From contig NZ_JBBVGT010000002.1 of the NCBI RefSeq assembly GCF_042159835.1, forward strand, positions 124,001 through 188,000: a stretch of DNA of 64,000 nt. Direction: 5' to 3'. The notes under the pieces are model-generated. The model was not told the DNA's origin and made no database searches. It worked only from the letters and a program-made list of their open reading frames with translations. Made by a program: the position numbers and the translations under genes. Positions within the stretch are counted from its first letter, which is position 1. Each line of letters begins with the position of its first letter. The stretch comes from Albibacterium profundi. Lineage in GTDB: Bacteria; Bacteroidota; Bacteroidia; Sphingobacteriales; Sphingobacteriaceae. Shown here piece by piece: positions 8,743-18,282 of the stretch.

Positions 8743-8750
8743 CAAACATA
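8743..8750 (-). promoter_or_regulatory. Candidate -7 box of the flavoprotein gene
   Basis: Minus strand TATGTTTG, exact TAnnTTTG, 38 bases before the chosen ATG at 8704. Confidence 0.4.
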
Positions 8751-8821
8751 ATTTATATTTTTAGCTTTATTTTAAATTCGAAGGATCCTGAACAAGGGGC
8801 TATCGATAGAGCAATAATTTT

Positions 8822-10000
8822 ATGGCGAAATCTCCGATATTTTCAATCTTGGACAATGACTTTTACAAGTTCACGATGCAACATGCGGTTGTCCAACTTT
8901 TCCCTAGAGCAAAAGCCAAATACCAGTTCATCAATCGCGGTAAGCATCCGTTTCCTGATGGCTTTGGAGAATTATTAAAAAAAGCCGTAAAAGAAATGGA
9001 AGGTCTCAAGCTTTCCAAAGAAGAGAAGAACTACTTAGAAAACACATGTCCATATTTGACTCCCACTTATCTTGATTTCCTACAGGGTTATCGCTATGAT
9101 TCAAACGAAGTAGAGGTATCGCAAAAAGGTTCAGAGTTGTCAGTAAGGGTGTCGGGGCTATGGTACCGGACAATTATGTGGGAAGTTCCAATAATGAGTC
9201 TGATATGTGAATTGTATTATGAAACAGGTGGTCAACAGCGTATCAGCGATGAAGACGTAATCATCACAGCAAGAGATAAAATAAGCAAATATAGTACGCT
9301 CGGCATTAGCCTAGCAGAATTTGGAACTCGGAGAAGACATTCTTATCAGGTGCACGATTTAACTACAAAAACATTAGTTGAATCCGGAAAAAGCACGTTT
9401 ATAGGCACCAGCAATGTACACTTAGCCATGAAACATCAAACAAAACCCATCGGCACACATGCGCATGAATGGTTTATGTTCCACGGAGCGAAGTTTGGGT
9501 TTAAAATGGCCAACCTTCTCGGACTCGAAAACTGGTCCGATGTTTACCGAGGCGACTTAGGAATCGCTTTATCTGACACCTATACAAGCGAGGTCTTTTT
9601 TAGTCAATTCGACAAGAAGTTCTCAAAACTTTTTGATGGTGTCCGCCATGACAGCGGAGACCCTCTCGAGTTTGCAGATATGACCATTCAACATTATGAA
9701 AACAATGGGATCGATCCAAAAACGAAAACCATCATCTTTTCCGATGGCTTAAACTATGAAAAAGTAGAACGCATAGCCAAATACTGCCGTGACCGTATTA
9801 GAATCTCTTTTGGTGTAGGTACGAGTCTGACAAATGATGTTGGTTTAAAACCGATGAATATTGTCATAAAGATGATTGAAGCTCTCCCAGAGGAAGGCGC
9901 CTGGACCCCAGTTATCAAGTTATCTGATGAAAAAAACAAACATACAGGTGACTTGGAAACAATAGAACTTGCAAAAAAACTTTTAGATATTAATAGTTAA
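8822..10000 (+). CDS. pncB: Nicotinate phosphoribosyltransferase
   Basis: A 392-residue PncB. It joins nicotinate and PRPP, with ATP use, to make nicotinate mononucleotide in NAD salvage. Seen: N-terminal LDNDFYKFTMQHAVVQLFP, FGTRRRHSYQVHD with the conserved Arg residues, GTSNVHLAMKHQTKPIGTHA with the histidine that is phosphorylated in the family, and VRHDSGDPLEFADM for PRPP binding. Its TAA overlaps the ATG of the next gene by one base (TAATG), so a methyltransferase is co-translated with it. Cytoplasmic. Confidence 0.97.
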   Translation: MAKSPIFSILDNDFYKFTMQHAVVQLFPRAKAKYQFINRGKHPFPDGFGELLKKAVKEMEGLKLSKEEKNYLENTCPYLTPTYLDFLQGYRYDSNEVEVSQKGSELSVRVSGLWYRTIMWEVPIMSLICELYYETGGQQRISDEDVIITARDKISKYSTLGISLAEFGTRRRHSYQVHDLTTKTLVESGKSTFIGTSNVHLAMKHQTKPIGTHAHEWFMFHGAKFGFKMANLLGLENWSDVYRGDLGIALSDTYTSEVFFSQFDKKFSKLFDGVRHDSGDPLEFADMTIQHYENNGIDPKTKTIIFSDGLNYEKVERIAKYCRDRIRISFGVGTSLTNDVGLKPMNIVIKMIEALPEEGAWTPVIKLSDEKNKHTGDLETIELAKKLLDINS

Positions 10001-10710
10001 TGAACTATCCTGATGTGTACGGCGAAGCACTCGATGATTACTTTCATGATCGCTTCGACGAAAATTTGATTCTCTATACGAACAATCGTGACCAGGAAAC
10101 GATGCCGGTCGACCTATTCTTCCGAAGTGCAGAAGAACTTCCCGATCAAGAATTAATTGCTCTAGCACTCTGCGACGGCAAGGTCCTTGATGTTGGCGCT
10201 GGTGCAGGAAGTCACAGTCTCTACTTACAAGAACAAAACATGGAGGTAACCGCTTTAGAAATCTCCTCCAAAGCCTGCCAGGTCATGAAACAACGTGGTG
10301 TAAAACAAATAGTCAATGAAGATATCCTGTCTTACTCGGGCGATAAGTACGACACCATTCTGTTCCTTATGAATGGAATTGGACTAGCTCAAACTGTAGA
10401 CGGCTTGATCAACCTATTTAATCATTGCAAAACACTTCTAAACCCTGGAGGGCAGCTGTTGTTTGATACATCTGATATCGACTATTATTATCAATCTGAA
10501 GAGTTACCCAAACCAGCAGGTCACTATTATGGTGAGATTCACTTCCAGTACGAATACAAAGGCAGAAAAGGACAACCTTTTGGATGGCTATATATCGACC
10601 AAAACGAATTAATTAAAATCGGTCACCAATTAGGCTGGGTTGTACAAATACTTGATGAAGATGATCATTACCAATACCTTGTTCGCATGGAATTAAAAGC
10701 AACATTCTAA
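10000..10710 (+). CDS. Class I SAM-dependent methyltransferase
   Basis: A 236-residue protein. Motif I VLDVGAGAGSHSLYL (residues 62-76) binds S-adenosylmethionine; the next acidic residue at the end of strand 2 is in VTALEISSKA, and ILFLMNGIGLAQ fits motif IV. The substrate is not evident. The one-base overlap with pncB suggests translational coupling; a link with nicotinate or nicotinamide methylation is tempting but not shown by sequence. It converges on mutS with 13 bases between the ends. Confidence 0.88.
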   Translation: MNYPDVYGEALDDYFHDRFDENLILYTNNRDQETMPVDLFFRSAEELPDQELIALALCDGKVLDVGAGAGSHSLYLQEQNMEVTALEISSKACQVMKQRGVKQIVNEDILSYSGDKYDTILFLMNGIGLAQTVDGLINLFNHCKTLLNPGGQLLFDTSDIDYYYQSEELPKPAGHYYGEIHFQYEYKGRKGQPFGWLYIDQNELIKIGHQLGWVVQILDEDDHYQYLVRMELKATF

Positions 10711-10723
10711 GGAAGATTTAGTC

Positions 10724-13333
10724 TTAGTTCTTTAGTACTCGTTGAATCTCATCCAGTTTCATTAAGGCTTCTACTGGCGTCAAGGTATTAACATCTAAAT
10801 TATTGAGAAGATCACGAATCTTTACAAGAACCGGGTCGTCTATTGAAAACATTTGTAACTGATAGGCCTGCTTCTGAACCTTTTTCAGACTGTTCTTTAT
10901 ATCTTCACCACCTGTCCGCTCCTGTTCTAGGCGCTTCAAAATTTCATTCGACCGTTGAATAACTGCTGTTGGCATACCTGCCATCTTTGCAACGTGAATA
11001 CCAAAACTATGCTCACTCCCACCCGGCACTAATTTTCTCAAGAAAATAACTTTATTATTAATTTCCTTAACAGCAATATTATAATTCTTTATTCGGTTAA
11101 AACTATTCGTTAGTTCATTGAGCTCGTGATAGTGCGTAGCAAACAATGTCCGAGCTTTCGCAGCAGGATATTGGTGTAAAAACTCAGCAATCGCCCATGC
11201 AATGGAGATACCATCATAGGTGCTCGTCCCTCTTCCTATTTCATCAAGTAAAATCAAGCTCCTCGGGGAGATGTTGTTTAATATACTGGCCGTCTCACTC
11301 ATCTCCACCATAAAAGTAGATTCACCACTAGACAAGTTATCAGATGCTCCCACCCGTGTAAATATCTTATCGGTTAATCCTAATTTAGCTACCTTAGCAG
11401 GCACAAAGCAACCCATTTGAGCCATCAATACTATCAATCCCGTTTGACGTAACAAGGCCGACTTACCAGCCATATTCGGACCAGTGATAATAATGATTTG
11501 CTGGGTCTCATTATCTAGAAAGACATCATTTGTAATATAATCCTCACCCAAAGGCAAGGTTTTTTCAATAACCGGATGCCTCCCTCCTTTTATATCGATA
11601 ATCGTCTCTTTTGTTATTTCCGGCTTCGTATAATGATTCTTTCGTGCGATTAACGAAAAATTCAGTAATACATCGAGTTGTGCAATCAACTGCGCATTTA
11701 ATTGTACCGGCTTTATGTACTCAACCAGTGAACGAAGAATATCAGCATATATCTGATTTTCAAGCGCGAATATCTTCTCTTCCGCACCTAAAATCTGCTC
11801 TTCATACTCTTTCAGTTCAGCCGTTATGTAGCGCTCAGCGTTAACCAATGTCTGCTTCCTTTGCCATGTTTCTGGCACTTTGTCCTTGTGAGCATTCGTC
11901 ACTTCCAGATAGTAGCCGAAGACATTATTAAAAGATATTTTCAATGATGGTATTCCCGTTGTTTCTGCTTCCCGCTTTTGAATTTCTAATAAAAAGTCTT
12001 TACCTCCATAAGCGATGCTGCGCAATCTATCCAGCTCCTCACTAACCCCTTCGGCAATGACATTCCCCTTGGCAATCGCAACTGGCGGTTCAGGATGGAT
12101 CTCACTCTCAATCTGATCACACAACATGACGCAAGAATTTAGCTGATCCCCAATCATCCCCAATGACTTTGAATCAATGCCTTGAATTGTCTCCTTAATA
12201 GCCTGAATGGCATATAAAGATCGCTTCAACTGAACAATCTCTCGAGGATTCGCTCTTTGTAAGCCGATTTTGCTGATCAGTCGCTCCAGATCTCCAATCT
12301 GCTTAATTTCAGTCAGCAGCGTACTTTGTAAGTCTTCATTGTTCAAAAGAAACTCAACCACTTCCAGTCGACCAGCAATGGGCTTCTGATCTTTCAATGG
12401 CATAACAATCCATTTCTTCAGTAACCGTGCGCCCATCGGCGACGATGTATGGTCCAATATGTTTAAGAGCGTGACCGCGTTCTCGTTGTGTGAATCAACA
12501 AGCTCTAGGTTACGAATCGTAAAGCGATCCAACCACATATAGTTTCCCTCTTCTATTCTAGAAATGGTGGAAACATGTTGTAAATTGCGATGTTCAGTTT
12601 CATTTAGATAGTGTAAGGCAACACCCGCAGCCACCACCGCTAAACCCAGTTTCTCAATTCCAAAGCCCTTCAACGTTGTCACCTCGAAATGCTTTAATAG
12701 TAACTCTTTTGCATAATCACCCGTATACGGCCATTCGTCTAGGGTATAGGTATAAAACTGCGTTCCAAATATTTCTGTAAACTGTTTAAAACTCGCTTTA
12801 TTTAAGATGATTTCATTCGGACTATAGCTCTGCAACAATTTATCAATGTACTCCGCACTTCCTTGAGCAGCCAAAAACTCACCCGTTGAAATATCGAGAA
12901 AGGAACAGCCGATGTATTGCCTTTCAAAATAAAGAGACGCTAGATAATTATTCGACTTTTGCTGAACAATGTTATCATTATAAGAGACGCCCGGTGTCAC
13001 CAATTGCGTAACACCTCGTTTTACAATAGTTTTTGTCGTTTTCGGATCTTCCAGCTGGTCGCATATAGCCACACGTAGACCTGATCTCACCAACTTAGGC
13101 AAGTAGGTTTCTAAAGAATGATGAGGAAAGCCAGCCAAGGCTACTTCCGATGCTGTACCATTACCTCTCTTCGTTAAGACAATACCTAATACCTCAGCAG
13201 CCTTGATCGCATCTTCACCAAATGTTTCGTAGAAATCCCCTACGCGGAATAATAATAATGTTCCTGGATATTTAACTTTAATGCTATTGTATTGTTGCAT
13301 TAAAGGTGTCACTTTCTTTTCTTTCTTTGCCAA
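10724..13333 (-). CDS. mutS: DNA mismatch repair protein MutS
   Basis: An 869-residue MutS1. The mismatch-reading motif F-x-E is present in FRVGDFYETFGEDA near residue 30-40. The ATPase domain has Walker A GPNMAGKSALL (about 615-625), Walker B LILLDEIGRGTST and the conserved FATHYHEL. It finds mismatches and recruits MutL in the cytoplasm. It ends a minus-strand run (antiporter, icd, sigma-54 regulator, mutS) with 44 bases to the regulator, so it may be co-transcribed, although no promoter or terminator decides this. Confidence 0.98.
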   Translation of the reverse strand: MAKKEKKVTPLMQQYNSIKVKYPGTLLLFRVGDFYETFGEDAIKAAEVLGIVLTKRGNGTASEVALAGFPHHSLETYLPKLVRSGLRVAICDQLEDPKTTKTIVKRGVTQLVTPGVSYNDNIVQQKSNNYLASLYFERQYIGCSFLDISTGEFLAAQGSAEYIDKLLQSYSPNEIILNKASFKQFTEIFGTQFYTYTLDEWPYTGDYAKELLLKHFEVTTLKGFGIEKLGLAVVAAGVALHYLNETEHRNLQHVSTISRIEEGNYMWLDRFTIRNLELVDSHNENAVTLLNILDHTSSPMGARLLKKWIVMPLKDQKPIAGRLEVVEFLLNNEDLQSTLLTEIKQIGDLERLISKIGLQRANPREIVQLKRSLYAIQAIKETIQGIDSKSLGMIGDQLNSCVMLCDQIESEIHPEPPVAIAKGNVIAEGVSEELDRLRSIAYGGKDFLLEIQKREAETTGIPSLKISFNNVFGYYLEVTNAHKDKVPETWQRKQTLVNAERYITAELKEYEEQILGAEEKIFALENQIYADILRSLVEYIKPVQLNAQLIAQLDVLLNFSLIARKNHYTKPEITKETIIDIKGGRHPVIEKTLPLGEDYITNDVFLDNETQQIIIITGPNMAGKSALLRQTGLIVLMAQMGCFVPAKVAKLGLTDKIFTRVGASDNLSSGESTFMVEMSETASILNNISPRSLILLDEIGRGTSTYDGISIAWAIAEFLHQYPAAKARTLFATHYHELNELTNSFNRIKNYNIAVKEINNKVIFLRKLVPGGSEHSFGIHVAKMAGMPTAVIQRSNEILKRLEQERTGGEDIKNSLKKVQKQAYQLQMFSIDDPVLVKIRDLLNNLDVNTLTPVEALMKLDEIQRVLKN

Positions 13334-13377
13334 TACTTATAACTTAAATTTTAAAGAGATAAAAACTATGTGACTTT

Positions 13378-14751
13378 TTAAAGAATTTGATATTTATCAA
13401 GCTTGTTATAAAGTGTTTTCCGATCTATATTCAAGAGCTGAGCAGCTTTGCTTTTGTTGTATTTAACTTTTTGTAGAACATCAATTATCAACTGTCGCTC
13501 ATGAGCTTCATTTTTTGATTTTAGATCATCACCGGAAATATCATAAGAATCTTCATTGCTCGTGTTCTTAATCGAAAGCACCATTTCCTCTGGCAGCGCG
13601 GAGACTTCCGCAATTGAACCACCAGTCAACAATACCATTCGTTTCACTACATTCTTCAACTCCCGCAAATTGCCTGGCCAGTCATAGGCTGAGAATACAG
13701 ACCAAACCTCTTCGCTTAAATTTTCAACATTCCTTCCCAATTCTTCATTTGCTTTTTCAACAAAAAATTCAGTAAACAAACGAAGGTCATTACCTCGCTC
13801 ACGTAATGGAGGAACCAATATTTCAAATTCATTGATACGATGATAAAGATCTTCCCTAAAATCACCACCCGAAGAACTTCCTAAAAGATCATCATTCGTC
13901 GCAGCGATCACCCGCACATCAACCTTAATCTGCTTGTTGGCACCAATAGGCTGAATAACACGTTCTTGGAGCGCCCGCAATAGCTTCACCTGTACATCGT
14001 AGCCTAAATTACCAATTTCATCGAGAAACAATGTTCCACCTGAAGCTTCCTCAAACTGACCTCGCTTATCTGCTAATGCACCTGTAAAAGAACCCTTTAC
14101 ATGCCCGAACAATTCGCTAGCAGATAACTCTTTTGACAACGTTCCGCAATCAATAGAAACAAAAGATTTATCCGAGCGTTTACTCTTTTCATGTATAGAA
14201 CGCGCCACATACTCCTTACCTGTTCCACTTTCACCCCGAATCAAAATCGACATATCTGTGGGAGCTACCAAGTTAATATACTCCTGTAACTTGTTAGCTA
14301 TCTTACTCTTTCCTTGTATATATTCAGGCGAGCTAGAAGTAAGTTTATGAGTCTTTGATTTCTCTTGAACAGCCGCGGGTTTGCCTACTTCTGGATTTTC
14401 CAATGCGCCTTTAAGAATCATAAGCAATTCTTCCGGGTTTACGGGTTTCGTAATATAATCATAAACCCCTTTTCTCATGGCTTTCACCGCAGTTCGGACA
14501 TCGCTAAAACCTGTCATTATGATTGCTGGGATGTTAAGACCCTGATCACGCGTGTAATCTAATAATTCAAATCCGTTTCCATCTCCCAGTCTATAGTCTA
14601 GCAACAACAAATCATATTTATTATTCTTAATCGCTTCGAGCCCACTTGCAATCGAGAACTGTGCATCAACCTGATATTGATGTTTCTTTAAATAATTTTC
14701 AATAATAGTAGAAAACGTTGCATCATCTTCTACTAATAATACTTTAACCAT
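13378..14751 (-). CDS. Sigma-54-dependent response regulator
   Basis: A 457-residue NtrC-type regulator. Receiver domain 1-120 with phosphoacceptor D52 (LLLLDYRLGDG) and Lys102. AAA+ domain about 145-385: Walker A GESGTGKE (173-180), Walker B GGTLFLDEIG (238-247), and the loop that touches sigma-54 as GSFTGA (220-225) where most members have GAFTGA. C-terminal Fis-type helix-turn-helix ends in KSKAAQLLNIDRKTLYNKLD. When phosphorylated it would hydrolyse ATP to open sigma-54 promoters. No kinase gene is next to it, so it is an orphan here. 30 bases separate it from icd upstream. Confidence 0.96.
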   Translation of the reverse strand: MVKVLLVEDDATFSTIIENYLKKHQYQVDAQFSIASGLEAIKNNKYDLLLLDYRLGDGNGFELLDYTRDQGLNIPAIIMTGFSDVRTAVKAMRKGVYDYITKPVNPEELLMILKGALENPEVGKPAAVQEKSKTHKLTSSSPEYIQGKSKIANKLQEYINLVAPTDMSILIRGESGTGKEYVARSIHEKSKRSDKSFVSIDCGTLSKELSASELFGHVKGSFTGALADKRGQFEEASGGTLFLDEIGNLGYDVQVKLLRALQERVIQPIGANKQIKVDVRVIAATNDDLLGSSSGGDFREDLYHRINEFEILVPPLRERGNDLRLFTEFFVEKANEELGRNVENLSEEVWSVFSAYDWPGNLRELKNVVKRMVLLTGGSIAEVSALPEEMVLSIKNTSNEDSYDISGDDLKSKNEAHERQLIIDVLQKVKYNKSKAAQLLNIDRKTLYNKLDKYQIL

Positions 14752-14781
14752 AAATATTTTCCCTTTCGACCAAGATGGTGA

Positions 14782-16044
14782 TTACTGTATATGTCTAACA
14801 ATTTCGTCTGCAAACTCGCTAGTTTTTAACAAAGTTGCATCATCCATTTGGTTATAAAAATCAATCGTCACTTTTTTGCTTTGAATAGTCGCCGCCACAG
14901 AGGACTTGATTAACGCTGCAGCTTCTATCCAGCCTAAATATTCAAACATCATTACCCCACTCAATATAACCGACGATGGGTTCATTGTGTTTGTGTTTGC
15001 AAAACGAGGCGCCGTTCCATGCGTTGCTTCAAAAACCGCATGCCCCGTTTTATAATTTATATTTCCTCCAGGTGCAATCCCTATGCCGCCGACAATCGCC
15101 GCCAAAGCATCTGAAATATAATCACCGTTCAAATTTAACGTAGCTATTACGGAATAATTCTGCGGATTCAGAAGTATTTGTTGTAAAAAATTGTCTGCAA
15201 TAACATCGGTTACAATCAGTTTTCCAGCTTTCGAAGCTTCTTCCAACTCCTCATTCGCTTTTTCTTCGTTGAATTCTGCTTTCGTCTTTTCCCATTGCCC
15301 CCATGTATAAGCTCTGTCCGAATATTCTTCCTCAACTAACTCATAACCCCAGTTCTTAAACGCACCTTCAGTAAACTTCATTATATTACCTTTATGAACT
15401 AAGGCTAAGGAAGTCTTCTTGTTTTTCAGTGCATATTCTATAGCCGCTCGGATAAGTCTCTTAGAGCCCTCTTCAGATACCGGTTTGATACCGATCGACG
15501 GGTTAAATTCAAACGAGTAAGCAACCTTCAATTCGTTAGCCAGAAAGTCTCTGATTTTCTTCGCTTCCAACGAATCTCCCATGAATTCAATACCCGCATA
15601 GATGTCTTCAGTATTCTCACGAAACAACATCATGTCCGTTTTCTCAGGATGCTTTACAGGTGACGGAACTCCTTTGAACCATTCTATCGGGCGGACACAT
15701 GCATATAAATCCAGTTCCTGACGAATCGCCACGTTCAACGAACGAATCCCACCACCAACTGGTGTAGTCAACGGCCCTTTGATCGACACGATATACTCTT
15801 TCATGGCATCGATGCTTTCTATTGGCAACCATTCACCCGTTTCATCAAAAGCTTTTTGTCCAGCTAATATTTCTTTCCATTCAACTTTTCTCTGTCCTCC
15901 ATAGGCCTTTTCTACTCCGGCATCAAAAACCCGTACCGCTGAATGCCAGATATCCGGTCCAATTCCATCCCCAATTACAAATGGAATTACCGGCCGATCA
16001 GGAACTTGTAAACCTTGCTCTGTTTTACTGATTTTAGCTGCCAT
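14782..16044 (-). CDS. icd: Isocitrate dehydrogenase, E. coli Icd type
   Basis: A 420-residue enzyme of the citric acid cycle, isocitrate to 2-oxoglutarate plus CO2. Family motifs: IPFVIGDGIGPDIW, TTPVGGGIRSLNVAIRQELD (S102 matches the phosphorylated Ser113 of E. coli), FRENTEDIYAGIEF, and TLNLNGDYISDALAAIVGG. The coenzyme pocket is unusual: E. coli NADP residues K344, Y345, Y391 and R395 appear here as R347, F348, I394 and N398, so NADP use should not be assumed. Four bases separate it from the antiporter gene upstream, hence co-transcription. Confidence 0.95.
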   Translation of the reverse strand: MAAKISKTEQGLQVPDRPVIPFVIGDGIGPDIWHSAVRVFDAGVEKAYGGQRKVEWKEILAGQKAFDETGEWLPIESIDAMKEYIVSIKGPLTTPVGGGIRSLNVAIRQELDLYACVRPIEWFKGVPSPVKHPEKTDMMLFRENTEDIYAGIEFMGDSLEAKKIRDFLANELKVAYSFEFNPSIGIKPVSEEGSKRLIRAAIEYALKNKKTSLALVHKGNIMKFTEGAFKNWGYELVEEEYSDRAYTWGQWEKTKAEFNEEKANEELEEASKAGKLIVTDVIADNFLQQILLNPQNYSVIATLNLNGDYISDALAAIVGGIGIAPGGNINYKTGHAVFEATHGTAPRFANTNTMNPSSVILSGVMMFEYLGWIEAAALIKSSVAATIQSKKVTIDFYNQMDDATLLKTSEFADEIVRHIQ

Positions 16045-16048
16045 TGAG

Positions 16049-18190
16049 TTAATCCTTTCTTAAAATATTAGTAAAGCGTTTCGTTAAGTTTTCCATGGTC
16101 TCCAAGCCTGGTGCATAGGGGGCGTGGTGAACATCAGTCAAATCTATTGTACTTCTATTTCTACGACTCGGGTAAATTAGCAATAAATTATTTGACGGGA
16201 ACATATCACTAACCCGGCGGGGAAATGAATCAAAATGGTGATCGTATGAAACATCTCCGGCTCTTGCCAATACAAATACGGCAAAATCTTCAGGTTCGAT
16301 GTATTTACTTAAATCTTGCATTTTTTCATAAAAAAGTGCATTCTCGAAGTTAATATGGATGCTAACTTTTCTCTTTTGTATATATTTTTCGATTGCGATT
16401 TGTGTCCTTGCGTTACATATGCATTTCACAGGTAAGCTTAATTCCTGAGTAAGCAAAATAACTTTACTTAGCCAATATTGGAAACCTTTTTCCGCTTCGG
16501 CCATCGGCGGCACAAATAAAACAATTCGCTTATGACCCACAACAGGTTGCTCGACACGGCACATGAATAAACTCACATCTGTCAAGTTGAGTATACTTTC
16601 TGCCTTACCACCTACTAATTTATCAATTATGCTGGTTTTACTTGGCCAGCCTATAAGAATGCCAGTGGCAAGAATCTCCTTTGACGCCCTACTAATACCG
16701 CCTGCAATATTATAGTCGATTGTCGTCATAATATTAACCTCTGTTTCACTTCCCGATGCATATTTTGCTATCGAATCCAAATTCTTTCTGGCCTTCTTCA
16801 GATTTATTTCTGCCATTTCATTGTTAGGAACCACCGAAAGAACAGTCAGCGGATGCGGAGATTTTTTACTTTGGATTAATGACGCTACGTCCAAAAGCGT
16901 CTGCATATTATTTAAATTGGCGATGGGTAGTATAATATTTTCCTCGGCATTTTCATCTTTGGCGTTGGGCTCAACATCGATATCTCCTTCCAATACAACC
17001 TTCTTAGAGGCCGCTTCAGCAGCAAAGGTTGCAATTACGCAAGATACCAATATTAGCAAAATTGCTCCGTTAAGAACATTCTCTCCAACAATGTCATTTT
17101 GGAAGCCCACCATGATCACTGCCAAGGTTGCTGCAGCATGAGATCCACTCAAGCCGTATATTAATTGACGCTGAGCTGCAGAATATTTGAAAATCTTTTG
17201 CGTAAGAAAAGCTGCAGACCATTTACCTGATATAGAGACGGCGATCAGGGCTAAGGCAATTAAAATGGCACGGGAATCATTAATCAGTACACTAACATCA
17301 ACAAGCATACCCACGCTGATGAGGAAGAAAGGAATAAATATCGCATTCCCGATAAAATCAATCCGGTTCATAAGAGCCGATGAATGCGGTATAAATCGGT
17401 TAAGCGCCAATCCCGCCATAAACGCGCCAATAATCGGCTCGAGCCCACATACTTCCGCAATAAAAGCGGCGAAAAAAACAATTGAAAGAACAAAGATATA
17501 ATGCGATGTTTTTTCAGCCTCCACCTTTTTAAAGAACCACTTAGCCACCCGAGGGATGATTACAAACATAATAACGAGAAAGATCGAAAATGAAATCCCC
17601 ATTTGCAACCAAAACTCCCCATTTAGCGCTCCTGCGGAGAAGCCCACGATGACCGCCAACGCTACCAATACGGCCGTGTCTGTCAAAATCGTTCCCCCAA
17701 TCGCGACTGCAACAGCTTCATTCTTCGCTATTCCGTAACTTGTTACCACAGGAAAGGCTACCAAGGTATGCGTAGCCATCATAACTGCGATCATAATACT
17801 AGCAGCAGGATCATAGCCAAACACAAAATGGAACATTGGATAGGCAAAGATAACAGGAACTAAAAAAGTAAAAGATCCAAAAGTCAGGCTCTTATATTTA
17901 CTTTTCCCAAAGTCATTCATGTCCAACTCAAGACCAGCCACGAACATGATATATAGCAAACCAATAGTCGAAAACAAGTCGACCGCTATATTTCTTTCAA
18001 GAATATTCAGTGCATGAGGGCCTATAATAACCCCTGATACGATCAAGCCAATGATCGCTGGAATCTTTATCTTCCGCAAGAGTATTGGGGAGAGCAAGAT
18101 TATAAAAAGGATGAGCGCAAATATTAAAACTGGATTTGATAAAGGCGTTTCAAATGCATGTCTTATATGTTCTATAAATCCCTTATCCAT
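16049..18190 (-). CDS. Kef-type cation/proton antiporter with C-terminal cytoplasmic domain
   Basis: A 713-residue CPA2-family protein. Residues 1 to about 400 hold about 12 membrane helices, with family motifs such as IPAIIGLIVSGVIIGPHALN and GLEPIIGAFMAGLALNRFIP. From about 430 a soluble part follows with two weak universal-stress-like halves (TVLSVVPNNEMAEINLKKA; KRIVLFVPPMAEAEKGFQYW). Such proteins exchange Na+ or K+ for H+ at the inner membrane for pH and ion balance; the ion is not readable. Upstream, a TATCTTTG box suits a promoter for this gene and icd behind it. Confidence 0.92.
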   Translation of the reverse strand: MDKGFIEHIRHAFETPLSNPVLIFALILFIILLSPILLRKIKIPAIIGLIVSGVIIGPHALNILERNIAVDLFSTIGLLYIMFVAGLELDMNDFGKSKYKSLTFGSFTFLVPVIFAYPMFHFVFGYDPAASIMIAVMMATHTLVAFPVVTSYGIAKNEAVAVAIGGTILTDTAVLVALAVIVGFSAGALNGEFWLQMGISFSIFLVIMFVIIPRVAKWFFKKVEAEKTSHYIFVLSIVFFAAFIAEVCGLEPIIGAFMAGLALNRFIPHSSALMNRIDFIGNAIFIPFFLISVGMLVDVSVLINDSRAILIALALIAVSISGKWSAAFLTQKIFKYSAAQRQLIYGLSGSHAAATLAVIMVGFQNDIVGENVLNGAILLILVSCVIATFAAEAASKKVVLEGDIDVEPNAKDENAEENIILPIANLNNMQTLLDVASLIQSKKSPHPLTVLSVVPNNEMAEINLKKARKNLDSIAKYASGSETEVNIMTTIDYNIAGGISRASKEILATGILIGWPSKTSIIDKLVGGKAESILNLTDVSLFMCRVEQPVVGHKRIVLFVPPMAEAEKGFQYWLSKVILLTQELSLPVKCICNARTQIAIEKYIQKRKVSIHINFENALFYEKMQDLSKYIEPEDFAVFVLARAGDVSYDHHFDSFPRRVSDMFPSNNLLLIYPSRRNRSTIDLTDVHHAPYAPGLETMENLTKRFTNILRKD

Positions 18191-18252
18191 AAATTTTTTC
18201 TAGCGTTAATTTAAAAACTACTATAGCACAACCTAGTGCGTTATGTTGTTTT

Positions 18253-18260
18253 CAAAGATA
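18253..18260 (-). promoter_or_regulatory. Candidate -7 box of the antiporter-icd unit
   Basis: Minus strand TATCTTTG, exact TAnnTTTG, about 60 bases before the ATG at 18190. Confidence 0.45.
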
Positions 18261-18282
18261 GAAAAAATCGGTAAAGTCTGGC

